DNA of 17,127 nt, from assembly GCA_028819675.1 (NCBI GenBank), contig JAPPKT010000622.1, forward strand, positions 1 to 17,127, in the 5' to 3' direction. This DNA is from Caldilineaceae bacterium (GTDB lineage: Bacteria > Chloroflexota > Anaerolineae > Caldilineales > Caldilineaceae). The notes under the pieces were generated by a model. That model was not told the origin of the DNA. It did no database searches and saw nothing but the letters and a program-made list of their open reading frames with translations. The position numbers and the translations under genes were made by a program. This document shows positions 7,513 through 15,485 of the stretch, piece by piece (within the stretch, counting starts at the first letter, position 1; every line of letters starts with the position of its first letter).

Positions 7513-7899
7513 TCAGAAGATGCCCCGCAGGGTGATGATGGCAGCTGGCACAAGCACGATCACGACGAGCGCCAGTTCGATGCGCACAATCGTTCGCTGG
7601 TATTTCCCCAGCGCCGGGAAAAAGTCAATGATGATAATTCTCATGCCGTTAAAGGCGTGGTATAGCACTCCGAAGAGAAGGAAGACTTCCAGTACCTTGG
7701 CCGGCGGGGACGTGTACAAGGTTGCGTGGACCCATGCATACGGACCAGGCCCAATTGCGGCAATGAAGATACTGACGATGTGCATGTACAGAAAGAGCAC
7801 GATGCCGAGGCCGCTGGCCCGGTGCAGTATCCAGGCCCACTGGCCCTCCGCTCCTCTGTAGGATATGCCTCTGTAGATCGATGCTACGAGGGCGGCCAT
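7513..7899 (-). CDS. sdhC: succinate dehydrogenase cytochrome b subunit
   Basis: The 128-residue cytochrome b556-type anchor has the SdhC signature W-I-L-H26-R27-A-S-G in helix 1, probably near the quinone site. H81 in Y-H-A-F-N-G-M-R (helix 2) is the likely heme b ligand. Three membrane helices are apparent at about 25-49, 69-92 and 103-126. It is the first gene of sdhC-sdhD-sdhA-sdhB. A strong AAAGGAG ribosome site precedes the ATG, and a near-consensus promoter sits about 90-120 bp upstream. The DNA between promoter and gene contains a short hairpin that would lie at the start of the mRNA. Confidence 0.93.
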   Translation of the reverse strand: MAALVASIYRGISYRGAEGQWAWILHRASGLGIVLFLYMHIVSIFIAAIGPGPYAWVHATLYTSPPAKVLEVFLLFGVLYHAFNGMRIIIIDFFPALGKYQRTIVRIELALVVIVLVPAAIITLRGIF

Positions 7900-7960
7900 T
7901 TGCTGGGAACTCCTTTTGCGGCTGACGAATATGAATTGAGTGGTGGTTTCGGCGTGCCTT

Positions 7961-7974
7961 GTTCCAAAAGGAAC
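7961..7974 (-). promoter_or_regulatory. GTTCC-AAAA-GGAAC hairpin at start of the sdh leader
   Basis: A perfect 5-bp inverted repeat with a 4-nt loop, extendable to 7 bp with one G-T pair. It begins roughly 8 nt after the predicted sdh transcription start, so it is either a downstream operator or a 5' mRNA stem-loop affecting stability. Confidence 0.5.
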
Positions 7975-7988
7975 GAACAGATAGACAA

Positions 7989-8017
7989 ATCATAATCATC
8001 ACCGGTGATCCTGTCAA
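7989..8017 (-). promoter_or_regulatory. sdh operon promoter with palindromic spacer
   Basis: Read on the minus strand, TTGACA (8012-8017) is a perfect -35 box, followed by a 17-bp spacer and TATGAT (7989-7994), one base from consensus. The spacer holds the perfect 12-bp palindrome ATCACCGGTGAT (7998-8009). A protein bound there would block RNA polymerase, so it is a good operator candidate. The predicted start is near 7982. Confidence 0.78.
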
Positions 8018-8072
8018 TTCAGGCGGGAGAATGTTGGATATTGGAACAGTAAAACTCCGTCAGAATTCAGGC
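8016..8072. repeat. two direct copies of AATTCAGGC upstream of the sdh promoter
   Basis: The 9-mer AATTCAGGC occurs at 8016-8024 (touching the -35 box) and at 8064-8072, 48 bp apart in the same orientation. It could be a pair of regulator sites or chance. Confidence 0.35.
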
Positions 8073-8246
8073 TTGAAGTATCTCTGAGCTGTCGTGAAGG
8101 CTGGGCAAGAAGGAGGCTTACCGAGAATTGGATAGAGAGGTTCTGGTATTTGTTGTTCAATATTGCTGAAGCGACCGGGCACGGGAATGCGAAGCGATTG
8201 GCCTTGAGAGTTGCCATTTGGACCGTTGCGGGAACTGCTCTGGCGT
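8018..8246. other. intergenic region between the protease and the sdh promoter
   Basis: These 229 bases separate the protease stop from the sdh -35 box. Apart from the direct repeat, I see no gene or clear terminator. A 67-residue open frame on the minus strand has no ribosome site and no recognisable motif, so I do not call it. Confidence 0.6.
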
Positions 8247-9833
8247 CTACTGCCCTTCGCCCCAGCGCATGCGCGCAAGGAGCACATCGGGCTCCCAGAC
8301 TTCGATCTCAACTGTCGGTGTCAGGGTCTCGATATTGTAAACGATCAGGCGCAACTCATACACTCCCGGTGGAAGGTCGGCGGGGATTCCCAGTTCAAAC
8401 CAGGTGTCGACGGGCTCCAGTTCCCGCCACTGGCTCGTGGCTCGAGACTCCGGATCAGTGAGGACTTCGTCCTGTTGGAAGACTCTGTTTCCGGACTCAT
8501 CATGGATGCGGAGGGAAATCGCGAAATCAACATGCTGATCAGAGCCTGTCCTCCATCGCATGCCCACCCAGAGCGGCTGATCTCTCCTCAAATTGATTGT
8601 TTCTTGCGTAGGAAGGCGATCCTCCCCTTGTTCCAAGGCAAACCCGAGCAGATCGATGCCGCCGTCGTAGTTGACGGCTGCCCTCCGCCGGCGATCTTCC
8701 TCGACGGGATCGCCTCCGCCGGCTATGAGTTGCCTTATGCGGGGAAGCAGGTCGGCTGATGATGCCACAAGCGCGAACATTCCGTCAGCGATACTGGATC
8801 CGCTGATGCCGATAACTGCGCCCGTGTCCGAGACAAGTGCGCCGCCGCTCTGGCCGCCAGCGATTGAAGCATCGGTTTGGAAGTAGGTGATCCGGCCCGA
8901 ATCACTCTGACGCAGGCGGGACAGGATGCCCTTGACGATCGTTGGCTGCGGGAAAGATTCAAATTCGGCCGGGTAGCCGATAAGGTACATGTCGGCGCCG
9001 ATGGGCGTGGTCTCGCCGTCGATGAGGGGTATTGGTTCGGTGGCGATGTCGACTGGACCGAGAACGGCCAGGTCGGCCTCCTGGTCCCATCCTCTTACCG
9101 GAACGCCATCGAACTCAGCCCCATTGGGGAAGACAACGCGTGCAGTATCGAAGGGATAGACGACGTGGCGGTTGGTAACGACGTACCGCCCTTCGAACAG
9201 GACGCCGCTGCCGCTTGCTTCTTCGGTCTGAACGTACGCGATAGCCGGTGAAACTTTCTGAAAGATCTGGGCGGAAGTGAGCTTGGGCGGTATGAAAACT
9301 GCGATCGTGGTGTCACCGATATTGGCCGTCGTCACCAAAGGGGCATAGATCCATGCCAGCGTCCCGTAGTACCAGATTCGCCACCAGTCGCTGGTCTCGT
9401 TGCGGCCAATGATAGGAAACTGATCGCCCGGTTTGGCCGCGCCGACAATGGGATAGTAGGTGCCTGGTCCACCGCGAACATTCATGTTCCTCTCGACGAG
9501 AACAATCGGTTCGGGAATGGGGGTCTGGGTGGGTTTTGAGGCTACGTCAGAATGGACCTCTCGAATTTCGGTTTCGCTGGATGGCGTAGGTGTCGAGGGA
9601 AGGTCTGCCACCGGCGTTGCCGGGGAACCGAGAATCTGGGGACGGAACTCAAAGACAAGAGAGAGCAGCAGAGTGACAAGGACAGCGGCGATCACGGTCT
9701 GGATCCCCCATCTCCTGGCGTTGCTCTTGGATGGAAGGGTGTCGAAGGAACGTCCGCAGTGACTGCAGAGGTCTTCTGATTCCGGGGCAAATTGGCCGCA
9801 GCCAGGGCAGCGTCTATAGAGTGTTTCTGCCAT
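8247..9833 (-). CDS. membrane-anchored zinc-ribbon/SH3b/trypsin-like serine protease
   Basis: A 528-residue multidomain protein. Residues 9-26 form a zinc ribbon (C9-P-G-C12 ... C23-S-H-C26). One membrane helix spans about 44-62, followed by a Pro/Thr/Ser-rich linker (70-110), a bacterial SH3 domain (113-171, with N-V-R-G-G-P-G-T-Y-Y and W-I-Y-A) and an S1 trypsin/HtrA-like protease with H223, D254 and S329 (G-G-Q-S-G-G). No PDZ domain follows. The C-terminal part (390-515) is a beta-sandwich ending in L-P-P-G-V-Y-E-L-R-L, common in Chloroflexota surface proteins. The expected topology is ribbon inside, protease outside, suggesting envelope quality control or signalling. The ribosome site is weak. 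It lies between icd and sdh, separated from icd by a terminator. Confidence 0.9.
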   Translation of the reverse strand: MAETLYRRCPGCGQFAPESEDLCSHCGRSFDTLPSKSNARRWGIQTVIAAVLVTLLLSLVFEFRPQILGSPATPVADLPSTPTPSSETEIREVHSDVASKPTQTPIPEPIVLVERNMNVRGGPGTYYPIVGAAKPGDQFPIIGRNETSDWWRIWYYGTLAWIYAPLVTTANIGDTTIAVFIPPKLTSAQIFQKVSPAIAYVQTEEASGSGVLFEGRYVVTNRHVVYPFDTARVVFPNGAEFDGVPVRGWDQEADLAVLGPVDIATEPIPLIDGETTPIGADMYLIGYPAEFESFPQPTIVKGILSRLRQSDSGRITYFQTDASIAGGQSGGALVSDTGAVIGISGSSIADGMFALVASSADLLPRIRQLIAGGGDPVEEDRRRRAAVNYDGGIDLLGFALEQGEDRLPTQETINLRRDQPLWVGMRWRTGSDQHVDFAISLRIHDESGNRVFQQDEVLTDPESRATSQWRELEPVDTWFELGIPADLPPGVYELRLIVYNIETLTPTVEIEVWEPDVLLARMRWGEGQ

Positions 9834-9869
9834 TGAGAGGGTTCAGTCCGATATGAAAACTCCTCCGTG

Positions 9870-9894
9870 GTTTGCTGGAGGCACGGCCGCAAAC
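9870..9894. repeat. GTTTGC-N13-GCAAAC inverted repeat upstream of the protease
   Basis: A 6-bp perfect inverted repeat between the icd terminator stem and the protease start. It could be an operator for the protease gene. On its own it is weak evidence. Confidence 0.3.
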
Positions 9895-9922
9895 AAGCTG
9901 GCCCGCGCAGAGTGCGCGGGCC
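9889..9922 (-). terminator. terminator after isocitrate dehydrogenase
   Basis: A perfect 9-bp stem, GGCCCGCGC / GCGCGGGCC (9900-9908 with 9914-9922, AGAGT on the + strand as loop), lies 36 bp past the icd stop. On the minus strand it is followed by AGCTTGTTTGC. The stem is very strong and the U-tract modest. Confidence 0.65.
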
Positions 9923-9958
9923 CCTGTGATCCGGGCAACTGGTTGCGGGAAGTCAATC

Positions 9959-11224
9959 CTACATATTTTCGATCAGTGCCTGGCCGAATTCGCTGCATTT
10001 GAGTAGGGTGGCGCTCTCCATCAGCCGTTCGAAGTCGTAAGTGACCCTCTTCTGGCCGATGGTTTCTTCCATCGCCTGGATAATCAGGTCGGCGGCCTCA
10101 TTCCAACCGAGATGGCGGAGCATCATCTCGCCGGACAAGATTACCGACGAAGGGTTCACCTTATCCTGACCTGTATATTTGGGCGCGGTGCCGTGGGTGG
10201 CTTCGAAGATGGCTCGGCCTGTCTCGTAGTTGATGTTTGCGCCGGGTGCGATGCCGATGCCGCCCACCTGGGCAGCGAGGGCGTCGCTGATGTAGTCACC
10301 GTTGAGATTCAGTGTTGCCAACACATCGTACTCGGCCGGACGCGTCAGGATCTGTTGCAGCATGGCGTCGGCGATGACGTCCTTGATGATAATGTCGTCG
10401 CCGTTTGCGGCAGGCAGCTGGCGCCAGGGCCCACCATCCAGGAGTTGCGCGCCGAAGCTCTGGTCGGCGGTCTGGTAGCCCCAGTTGCGGAAGGCGCCCT
10501 CGGTGAACTTCATAATGTTGCCTTTATGCACAAGGGTGACGCTCTCGCGCCCGTTATCGAGCGCGTATTGGATGGAGGCGCGTACGAGGCGATCGGTGCC
10601 TTCCCGGCTGACGGGCTTGACACCGAAGCCGGCTGTGTCCGGGAAGCGCACTTTGGCGTAGCTCTCGGCGAAAGCCGAACTGAACAACTGTTTGAAGCGT
10701 TCGGCCTCCTCAGTGCCTTCTTCGAATTCTATGCCGGCGTAAATGTCTTCAGTATTTTCGCGAAATATCACCATGTCAACCAACTCCGGATGCCTTACCG
10801 GGCTGGGGACGCCGTTGAAGTAACGAACGGGACGAACGCAGGCGTAGAGATCCAGGCGCTGGCGCAGGGCGACGTTGATGCTACGAATGCCGCCGCCAAC
10901 CGGGGTCGTCAGAGGGCCTTTGAGCGCGACCATATAGTCATCGATGGCGTCCAAGGTTTCCTGCGGCAACCAGACGATCTCGTTGTAGACGTCATTGGCT
11001 TTGTCCCCAGCGTAGACCTCCATCCAAACGATCTTTTTCTGTCCGCCGTAGGCCTTGGCCACGGCCTCATCCAGTACGGGCTGGCTGGCCGCCCAGATGT
11101 CCGGACCGGTGCCATCGCCCTCGATAAAGCAGACAATGGGATTGTCCGGTACCTGCAGATTTCCATTCTGATCGATGTCGATCCTTTTGCCTTCGCTGGG
11201 AACGACTATCCGTTCATATGCCAT
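9959..11224 (-). CDS. icd: isocitrate dehydrogenase (NADP+), E. coli-like type
   Basis: The 421-residue enzyme decarboxylates isocitrate to 2-oxoglutarate in the TCA cycle. The isocitrate-binding run has S115, N117 and R121 in R-S-I-N-V-A-L-R-Q, then R131 and R155. Catalytic Y162 and K234 (V-H-K-G-N-I-M-K) and metal-binding D310 and D314 (N-L-N-G-D-Y-I-S-D) are present. NADP use is indicated by K349-Y350 in H-G-T-A-P-K-Y, V356, and Y396/R400 in V-T-Y-D-F-E-R-L-M, all matching the E. coli enzyme's NADP determinants. S115 corresponds to the E. coli Ser phosphorylated by AceK, though no aceK is visible here. GGAGG lies 10 nt before the ATG. It follows the dehydrogenase gene by 33 bp and probably shares its transcript. 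Confidence 0.97.
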   Translation of the reverse strand: MAYERIVVPSEGKRIDIDQNGNLQVPDNPIVCFIEGDGTGPDIWAASQPVLDEAVAKAYGGQKKIVWMEVYAGDKANDVYNEIVWLPQETLDAIDDYMVALKGPLTTPVGGGIRSINVALRQRLDLYACVRPVRYFNGVPSPVRHPELVDMVIFRENTEDIYAGIEFEEGTEEAERFKQLFSSAFAESYAKVRFPDTAGFGVKPVSREGTDRLVRASIQYALDNGRESVTLVHKGNIMKFTEGAFRNWGYQTADQSFGAQLLDGGPWRQLPAANGDDIIIKDVIADAMLQQILTRPAEYDVLATLNLNGDYISDALAAQVGGIGIAPGANINYETGRAIFEATHGTAPKYTGQDKVNPSSVILSGEMMLRHLGWNEAADLIIQAMEETIGQKRVTYDFERLMESATLLKCSEFGQALIENM

Positions 11225-11257
11225 CAGTGAAAAGCCTCCAAATGGGGTGGGTAAGTG

Positions 11258-12100
11258 TTACGCCAAGTCTTGTTCTACTTGTTCGAGCCAGTGGGCATCG
11301 GAGCGGGAGAAAATCTGACCGGAGCGTTCCTGGCTCCAAGGTCCGACTAGCCAATAGATCAGGCGTGCGGCAGATTCGGTACTCAGTAAAGTGCCCTGTC
11401 GGTGGGCTTCATGGAAAAGGCTGAAGTCCAGGTTTGAGTCGTGGGTATCGATGCTGCGAATGTCGGCCTGCATCTCCGTATCCACCATGCCGGGTGCGAG
11501 CGCGTTTACGGTTACACCGGCCACGCCGTCGGTCTGTAACTCCGCGGCCAGGCAGCGCGTGAGCATGTTGAGCCCGGCCTTGGCGGCGCAGTAGGCACTC
11601 CAACCGGGCATGACGTTGTCGGCCGCGCCGCTGGTAACGTTAAGAATACGGCCATAGCCCTGTTCGATCATGACCGGCAGCACATTGCGTGCCATTTGAA
11701 ATGGGCCGACGAGATTGCAGTGGATGTTGTAGGCCCATTCCTCGGGGTCAGCCTCAAAGACCTGCTCTACCGGCCAGATGACGGCGGCGTTGTTGACCAG
11801 AATATCGACCCGGTCGAACTGGGTGAGGGCCGCCTCGACAACCTCTTCGATCTCTTCAGAGTTCGTTACATCGCAAGGCACAGCGATAGCCCGTGCTCCC
11901 GCGAGGCGGATGTGCCGGGCAACTGCTTCGATCTGGTCTTCGCTGCGGGCGGTGAGGATTACAGCTGCGCCGGCGGAGGCCAACAGGTTGGCGGCAGCGG
12001 CTCCGATACCGCGTCCGCCACCGGTAATGATCGCTACTTGCCCCTTGAGTTTTTTGGAATGCTTGCGCTCCGCCATATTTGTCAGCATGCCGCCGCCCAT
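11258..12100 (-). CDS. short-chain dehydrogenase/reductase (SDR)
   Basis: A classical SDR oxidoreductase using a nicotinamide cofactor, substrate unknown. From the chosen start: cofactor motif T-G-G-G-R-G-I-G (26-33), acidic D77 after strand 4, N-N-A-A (103-106), and catalytic S157, Y170 and K174 (Y-C-A-A-K). R52 after the second strand (L-T-A-R-S) favours NADP(H). The segment after P-G-M-V-D-T-E-M and the C-terminal S-G-Q-I-F-S-R-S-D are normal for the family. Several starts are possible (12100, 12088, 12076) and none has a good ribosome site; the fold would be intact from any of them. It lies 33 bp upstream of icd on the same strand, which suggests co-transcription but not a specific metabolic link. 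Confidence 0.9.
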   Translation of the reverse strand: MGGGMLTNMAERKHSKKLKGQVAIITGGGRGIGAAAANLLASAGAAVILTARSEDQIEAVARHIRLAGARAIAVPCDVTNSEEIEEVVEAALTQFDRVDILVNNAAVIWPVEQVFEADPEEWAYNIHCNLVGPFQMARNVLPVMIEQGYGRILNVTSGAADNVMPGWSAYCAAKAGLNMLTRCLAAELQTDGVAGVTVNALAPGMVDTEMQADIRSIDTHDSNLDFSLFHEAHRQGTLLSTESAARLIYWLVGPWSQERSGQIFSRSDAHWLEQVEQDLA

Positions 12101-12327
12101 TGACAGCACCGGGAATCGAGCTCGGTTGTGCCGTAAGGCGGGTCTCCCGCCCCGCCAAAAGTTGACGCTTACTTTTCGTGAAGTCTACCAGAAGCACGCT
12201 GAAACAACCATTCCATAGGATGATCGCATACGGTAATGAAGCAGCATGTGCCATAATATCGTAAGCGGGCCGGCAGTTGTGCCCCGTTTCCAGAGATTCT
12301 TTCTACCTTAAGGGGAACTTCCATACA
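12101..12327. other. divergent intergenic region, SDR / membrane protein
   Basis: This region should hold promoters for both flanking genes. A hairpin GGCGGG-TCT-CCCGCC (12137-12151) would sit in the SDR leader. A TTGACG (12162-12167) and a CATAAT (12252-12257) on the + strand are too far apart to form one promoter. I cannot assign either promoter with confidence. Confidence 0.5.
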
Positions 12328-12732
12328 ATGTACAATTTTTTCACAGAGGCCCATGACGGCTGGCATTACCTGGCGTCACTGGCACTGGTTGTTGCGGTGG
12401 CGGCGTTTCTGGTCAACTGGTTGCGAGGACAAGAGTGGAGTCAGCTAGAGCAGCGCATCGGAACGTACGCTATCATCGTGGTGGACATCCAGCTGCTGTT
12501 GGGGCTGATCCTGTGGGGTATAGGCGCGAGTTTGGGCATTATCGGAGCAAATGCAGCGCGCACAATCGAACATCCGTTTACGATGCTGCTGGCCATCATA
12601 ATATTGCACGCCGGCTGGATATGGACGAAGAGGTCGGACGAGACGGTGCGTTTGCGGAATGGAGCACTGACCTTCCTCGTAGTGGGGTTGTTGGTGCTAG
12701 CGGGCTTGACGCGAATTTGGGGAATTCTGTAG
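12328..12732 (+). CDS. small four-helix membrane protein, His-containing, function unknown
   Basis: A 134-residue integral membrane protein with four predicted helices (about 14-32, 46-68, 82-100 and 110-130) and no signal peptide. It resembles a group of small uncharacterised four-helix proteins I recall from Bacteroidota, which share an H-x-G-x-x-W/H start, a Q-L-L-L-G-L-I-L helix and an E-H helix start. H9, H13, H82 and H94 lie near or within helices and could bind heme b or interact with quinone, as in cytochrome b561-like proteins; this is inference. The start at 12328 is chosen for AAGGGGAA at 12310-12317 and the conserved-looking N-terminus; an in-frame extension to 12277 adds only polar residues. 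It converges with fabF. Confidence 0.75.
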   Translation: MYNFFTEAHDGWHYLASLALVVAVAAFLVNWLRGQEWSQLEQRIGTYAIIVVDIQLLLGLILWGIGASLGIIGANAARTIEHPFTMLLAIIILHAGWIWTKRSDETVRLRNGALTFLVVGLLVLAGLTRIWGIL

Positions 12733-12816
12733 AGAAGCTTCGGATAGGGCAGCCGGTTCAATTGTCCTGGCGCCTTCATCCGATCCAGTGTGGTATTGGG
12801 GCAAAGCAACTCCCCG

Positions 12817-14046
12817 TCAGCCGTCGTATTCTCCAAAGGCGGCAACGACATTCTGGCCACCGAAGCCAAAGGCGTTGACGATTGCGCAGCGAACGGGGAA
12901 ATTGAGCTGTTCATTGCCGACTACGTCGACGCCCAACTCCGGGTCTTCGGTGTAATTGATCGTCGGAGGGATGATGTTTTCGCGGATGGCCATGACCGCG
13001 GCCAGCGCTGATTCTGCTCCGGCGGCTCCCAAGGCATGGCCGACCATACTTTTTATGCTGGTGGTCTTCGGCGTCGGTTGGCCGAAGACCTGGCGGATAG
13101 CGAGGGCTTCGACCTCATCGTTCAGCTCGGTGCCGGTACCGTGGGCGAGGATCAGGTCCACATCTTCAGGAGCGAGGTCGGAAAAGCGCAGGGCTTTCTG
13201 AATGGCACGGCTGGCGCCGTCGGCGCTGGGGTCGGGGGCGGTGAGGTGGTAGGCATCTCCGGTCAGCGCGCCGCCGAGGACTTCGGCGTAGATTTCGGCG
13301 CCGCGGGCCAGGGCATGCTCCTCGGTTTCCATGATCATCGCAACTGCTCCTTCGCCGCTGACAAAGCCATTGCGATCGATAGAGAATGGGCGGCAGGCCT
13401 GCTGCGGCCTGTCAGTGTCTTTGGAGAGAGGTCCCATATTACCGAAGGCGGCAAAAGTCAACATTGAAATGGCCGATTCAGTGCCGCCAGCGATCATCAC
13501 GTCGGCTTCGCCCCTCTGTAGAAAATGGAACGCCTCCAAGATCGAGTAATGGCCGCTGGCGCAGGCGGCGGCGCTGGTCATGACCGGACCGCGGGCGCCT
13601 ACCGCCATAGAGACGACACAACTGGCTGCATTGGCCATGGCACTGGGCACGACAAAAGGGCCCACGGTCTTCCAGGACTTTTCGACCAGTTTTTCGGTAG
13701 CGTACTCAATTTCGATGATGCCGCCGCCGCCAGTGGCCATCATCACACCTATTTCATCACGATTCGCGTCGGTGATTTCGAGACAGGAGTCGGTCAACGC
13801 CTGCTTAGTTGCGGCAACAGCAAACTGCGTGGCGCGTGCCGTACGCCGAATGAACTTTCGATCCATGTATTGCCGCGCGTCGAACTCCTTTACCTCGCAA
13901 GCGATGTTGTAGGGCATATCGCCGGCATCAAACAGGGTCAACGCGCCAGCGCCGGATTTGCCTAGCAGCAGGTTTTTCCAGAAAGTGCCCGGGTCGTTGC
14001 CAATGGGTGTGATCGCGCCCATGCCAGTGATCACAATCCGATTCAT
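12817..14046 (-). CDS. fabF: beta-ketoacyl-ACP synthase II (FabF-like)
   Basis: A 409-residue condensing enzyme that extends acyl-ACP with malonyl-ACP in fatty acid synthesis. Catalytic C162 lies in S-A-A-A-C-A-S-G, H302 in A-H-G-T-G-T, K332 in S-I-K-S-M-V-G-H and H337 in V-G-H-A-L-G-A-A-G. The N-terminal R-I-V-I-T-G-M-G-A-I-T-P-I-G-N is typical of FabF. The start is fixed by GAAGGAAGG a few bases upstream; a longer in-frame version adds 17 atypical residues. No acpP, fabD or fabG is adjacent, so it stands alone here. A related ketosynthase for a specialised lipid or polyketide cannot be excluded, but single-domain size and motifs favour FabF. A strong promoter lies about 200 bp upstream. Confidence 0.92.
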   Translation of the reverse strand: MNRIVITGMGAITPIGNDPGTFWKNLLLGKSGAGALTLFDAGDMPYNIACEVKEFDARQYMDRKFIRRTARATQFAVAATKQALTDSCLEITDANRDEIGVMMATGGGGIIEIEYATEKLVEKSWKTVGPFVVPSAMANAASCVVSMAVGARGPVMTSAAACASGHYSILEAFHFLQRGEADVMIAGGTESAISMLTFAAFGNMGPLSKDTDRPQQACRPFSIDRNGFVSGEGAVAMIMETEEHALARGAEIYAEVLGGALTGDAYHLTAPDPSADGASRAIQKALRFSDLAPEDVDLILAHGTGTELNDEVEALAIRQVFGQPTPKTTSIKSMVGHALGAAGAESALAAVMAIRENIIPPTINYTEDPELGVDVVGNEQLNFPVRCAIVNAFGFGGQNVVAAFGEYDG

Positions 14047-14401
14047 ACTTACCTTCCTTCTGCATCCAAGTCGCGCCATGTGGGAATCAGGGCGCATCCG
14101 ACCCAGTCAGGCGAATTTGGTTCTCCGCTCTATTCGACTGGTGAATCCTTTGTTGACTCCAGAAGCCGGGGAATTCGACGTTGAACGGCTACCTAAACCA
14201 TCAAGCAAAGGGCAGCACTATTATATCCTCCACGGGACGGGCTAGAGGAAATTATAGAGGAGAGCAGTCATGACGTCAAAATCATAGTGAATTTTTGGAA
14301 AGAAATCGAAGTGCGTGGTCAACAGTTAGAGAACCATTCCTGTCAACGTAGGATGCGGAGTTGAACGGCATCGTGGGAGAACTCACATCTGCCATTCACG
14401 G
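14047..14401. other. intergenic region and long fabF leader
   Basis: These 355 bases hold the fabF promoter and a leader of about 200 nt with no open frame worth calling. GTTGAACGGC occurs twice in direct orientation (14180-14189 and 14360-14369), and GTCAAC occurs at 14318-14323 and 14342-14347. I see no clear pyrB terminator. Confidence 0.55.
14251..14279 (-). promoter_or_regulatory. sigma70-type promoter of fabF
   Basis: On the minus strand, TTGACG (14274-14279), a 17-bp spacer and a perfect TATAAT (14251-14256). Two overlapping 8-bp palindromes, GTCATGAC (14267-14274) and TGACGTCA (14271-14278), cover the -35 box and may bind a regulator. The start should be near 14244, giving an unusually long leader. 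A second TATAAT at 14220-14225 lacks a -35 partner. Confidence 0.75.
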
Positions 14402-15343
<942 letters not shown>

Positions 15344-15361
15344 ATTCTCCTTACCTGTGCT

Positions 15362-15466
15362 CTCCGATTGAAGCTCACGCCAAGAGTTCGCTCAAGCCGA
15401 CACATCGCAGTCCAGAGACCGGCATCGTCCACGCCGTATGGGTTGTATGAAAGGTGGGAATCGGAG
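15362..15466. repeat. distant 8-bp inverted repeat in the pyrC-pyrB gap
   Basis: CTCCGATT (15362-15369) and AATCGGAG (15459-15466) are perfect complements 89 nt apart and could close an RNA domain in the pyrC-pyrB leader. CCGGCAT occurs twice in or near it. This is suggestive only. Confidence 0.3.
15367..15395 (-). promoter_or_regulatory. weak candidate promoter for pyrB
   Basis: TTGAGC (15390-15395), 17-bp spacer, TTCAAT (15367-15372). Each box matches consensus at four of six bases. It would give pyrB a leader of about 15-20 nt. Confidence 0.3.
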
Positions 15467-15485
15467 TCAGGCCGGCATTCCATTT

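Noticed and set aside
8014..8217. 67-residue open frame on the minus strand between protease and sdh
   Set aside because: No ribosome site, no motif, and it runs over the sdh -35 box.
10112..11230. 372-residue open frame on the + strand opposite icd
   Set aside because: Antisense shadow of isocitrate dehydrogenase, which has all catalytic residues on the minus strand.
14220..14225. Second TATAAT downstream of the fabF promoter
   Set aside because: No -35-like hexamer at suitable spacing (CCTCTA at that place).
14341..14346. TTGACA on the minus strand just past pyrB
   Set aside because: The hexamer 17 bp downstream is GTTGAC, not a -10 box.
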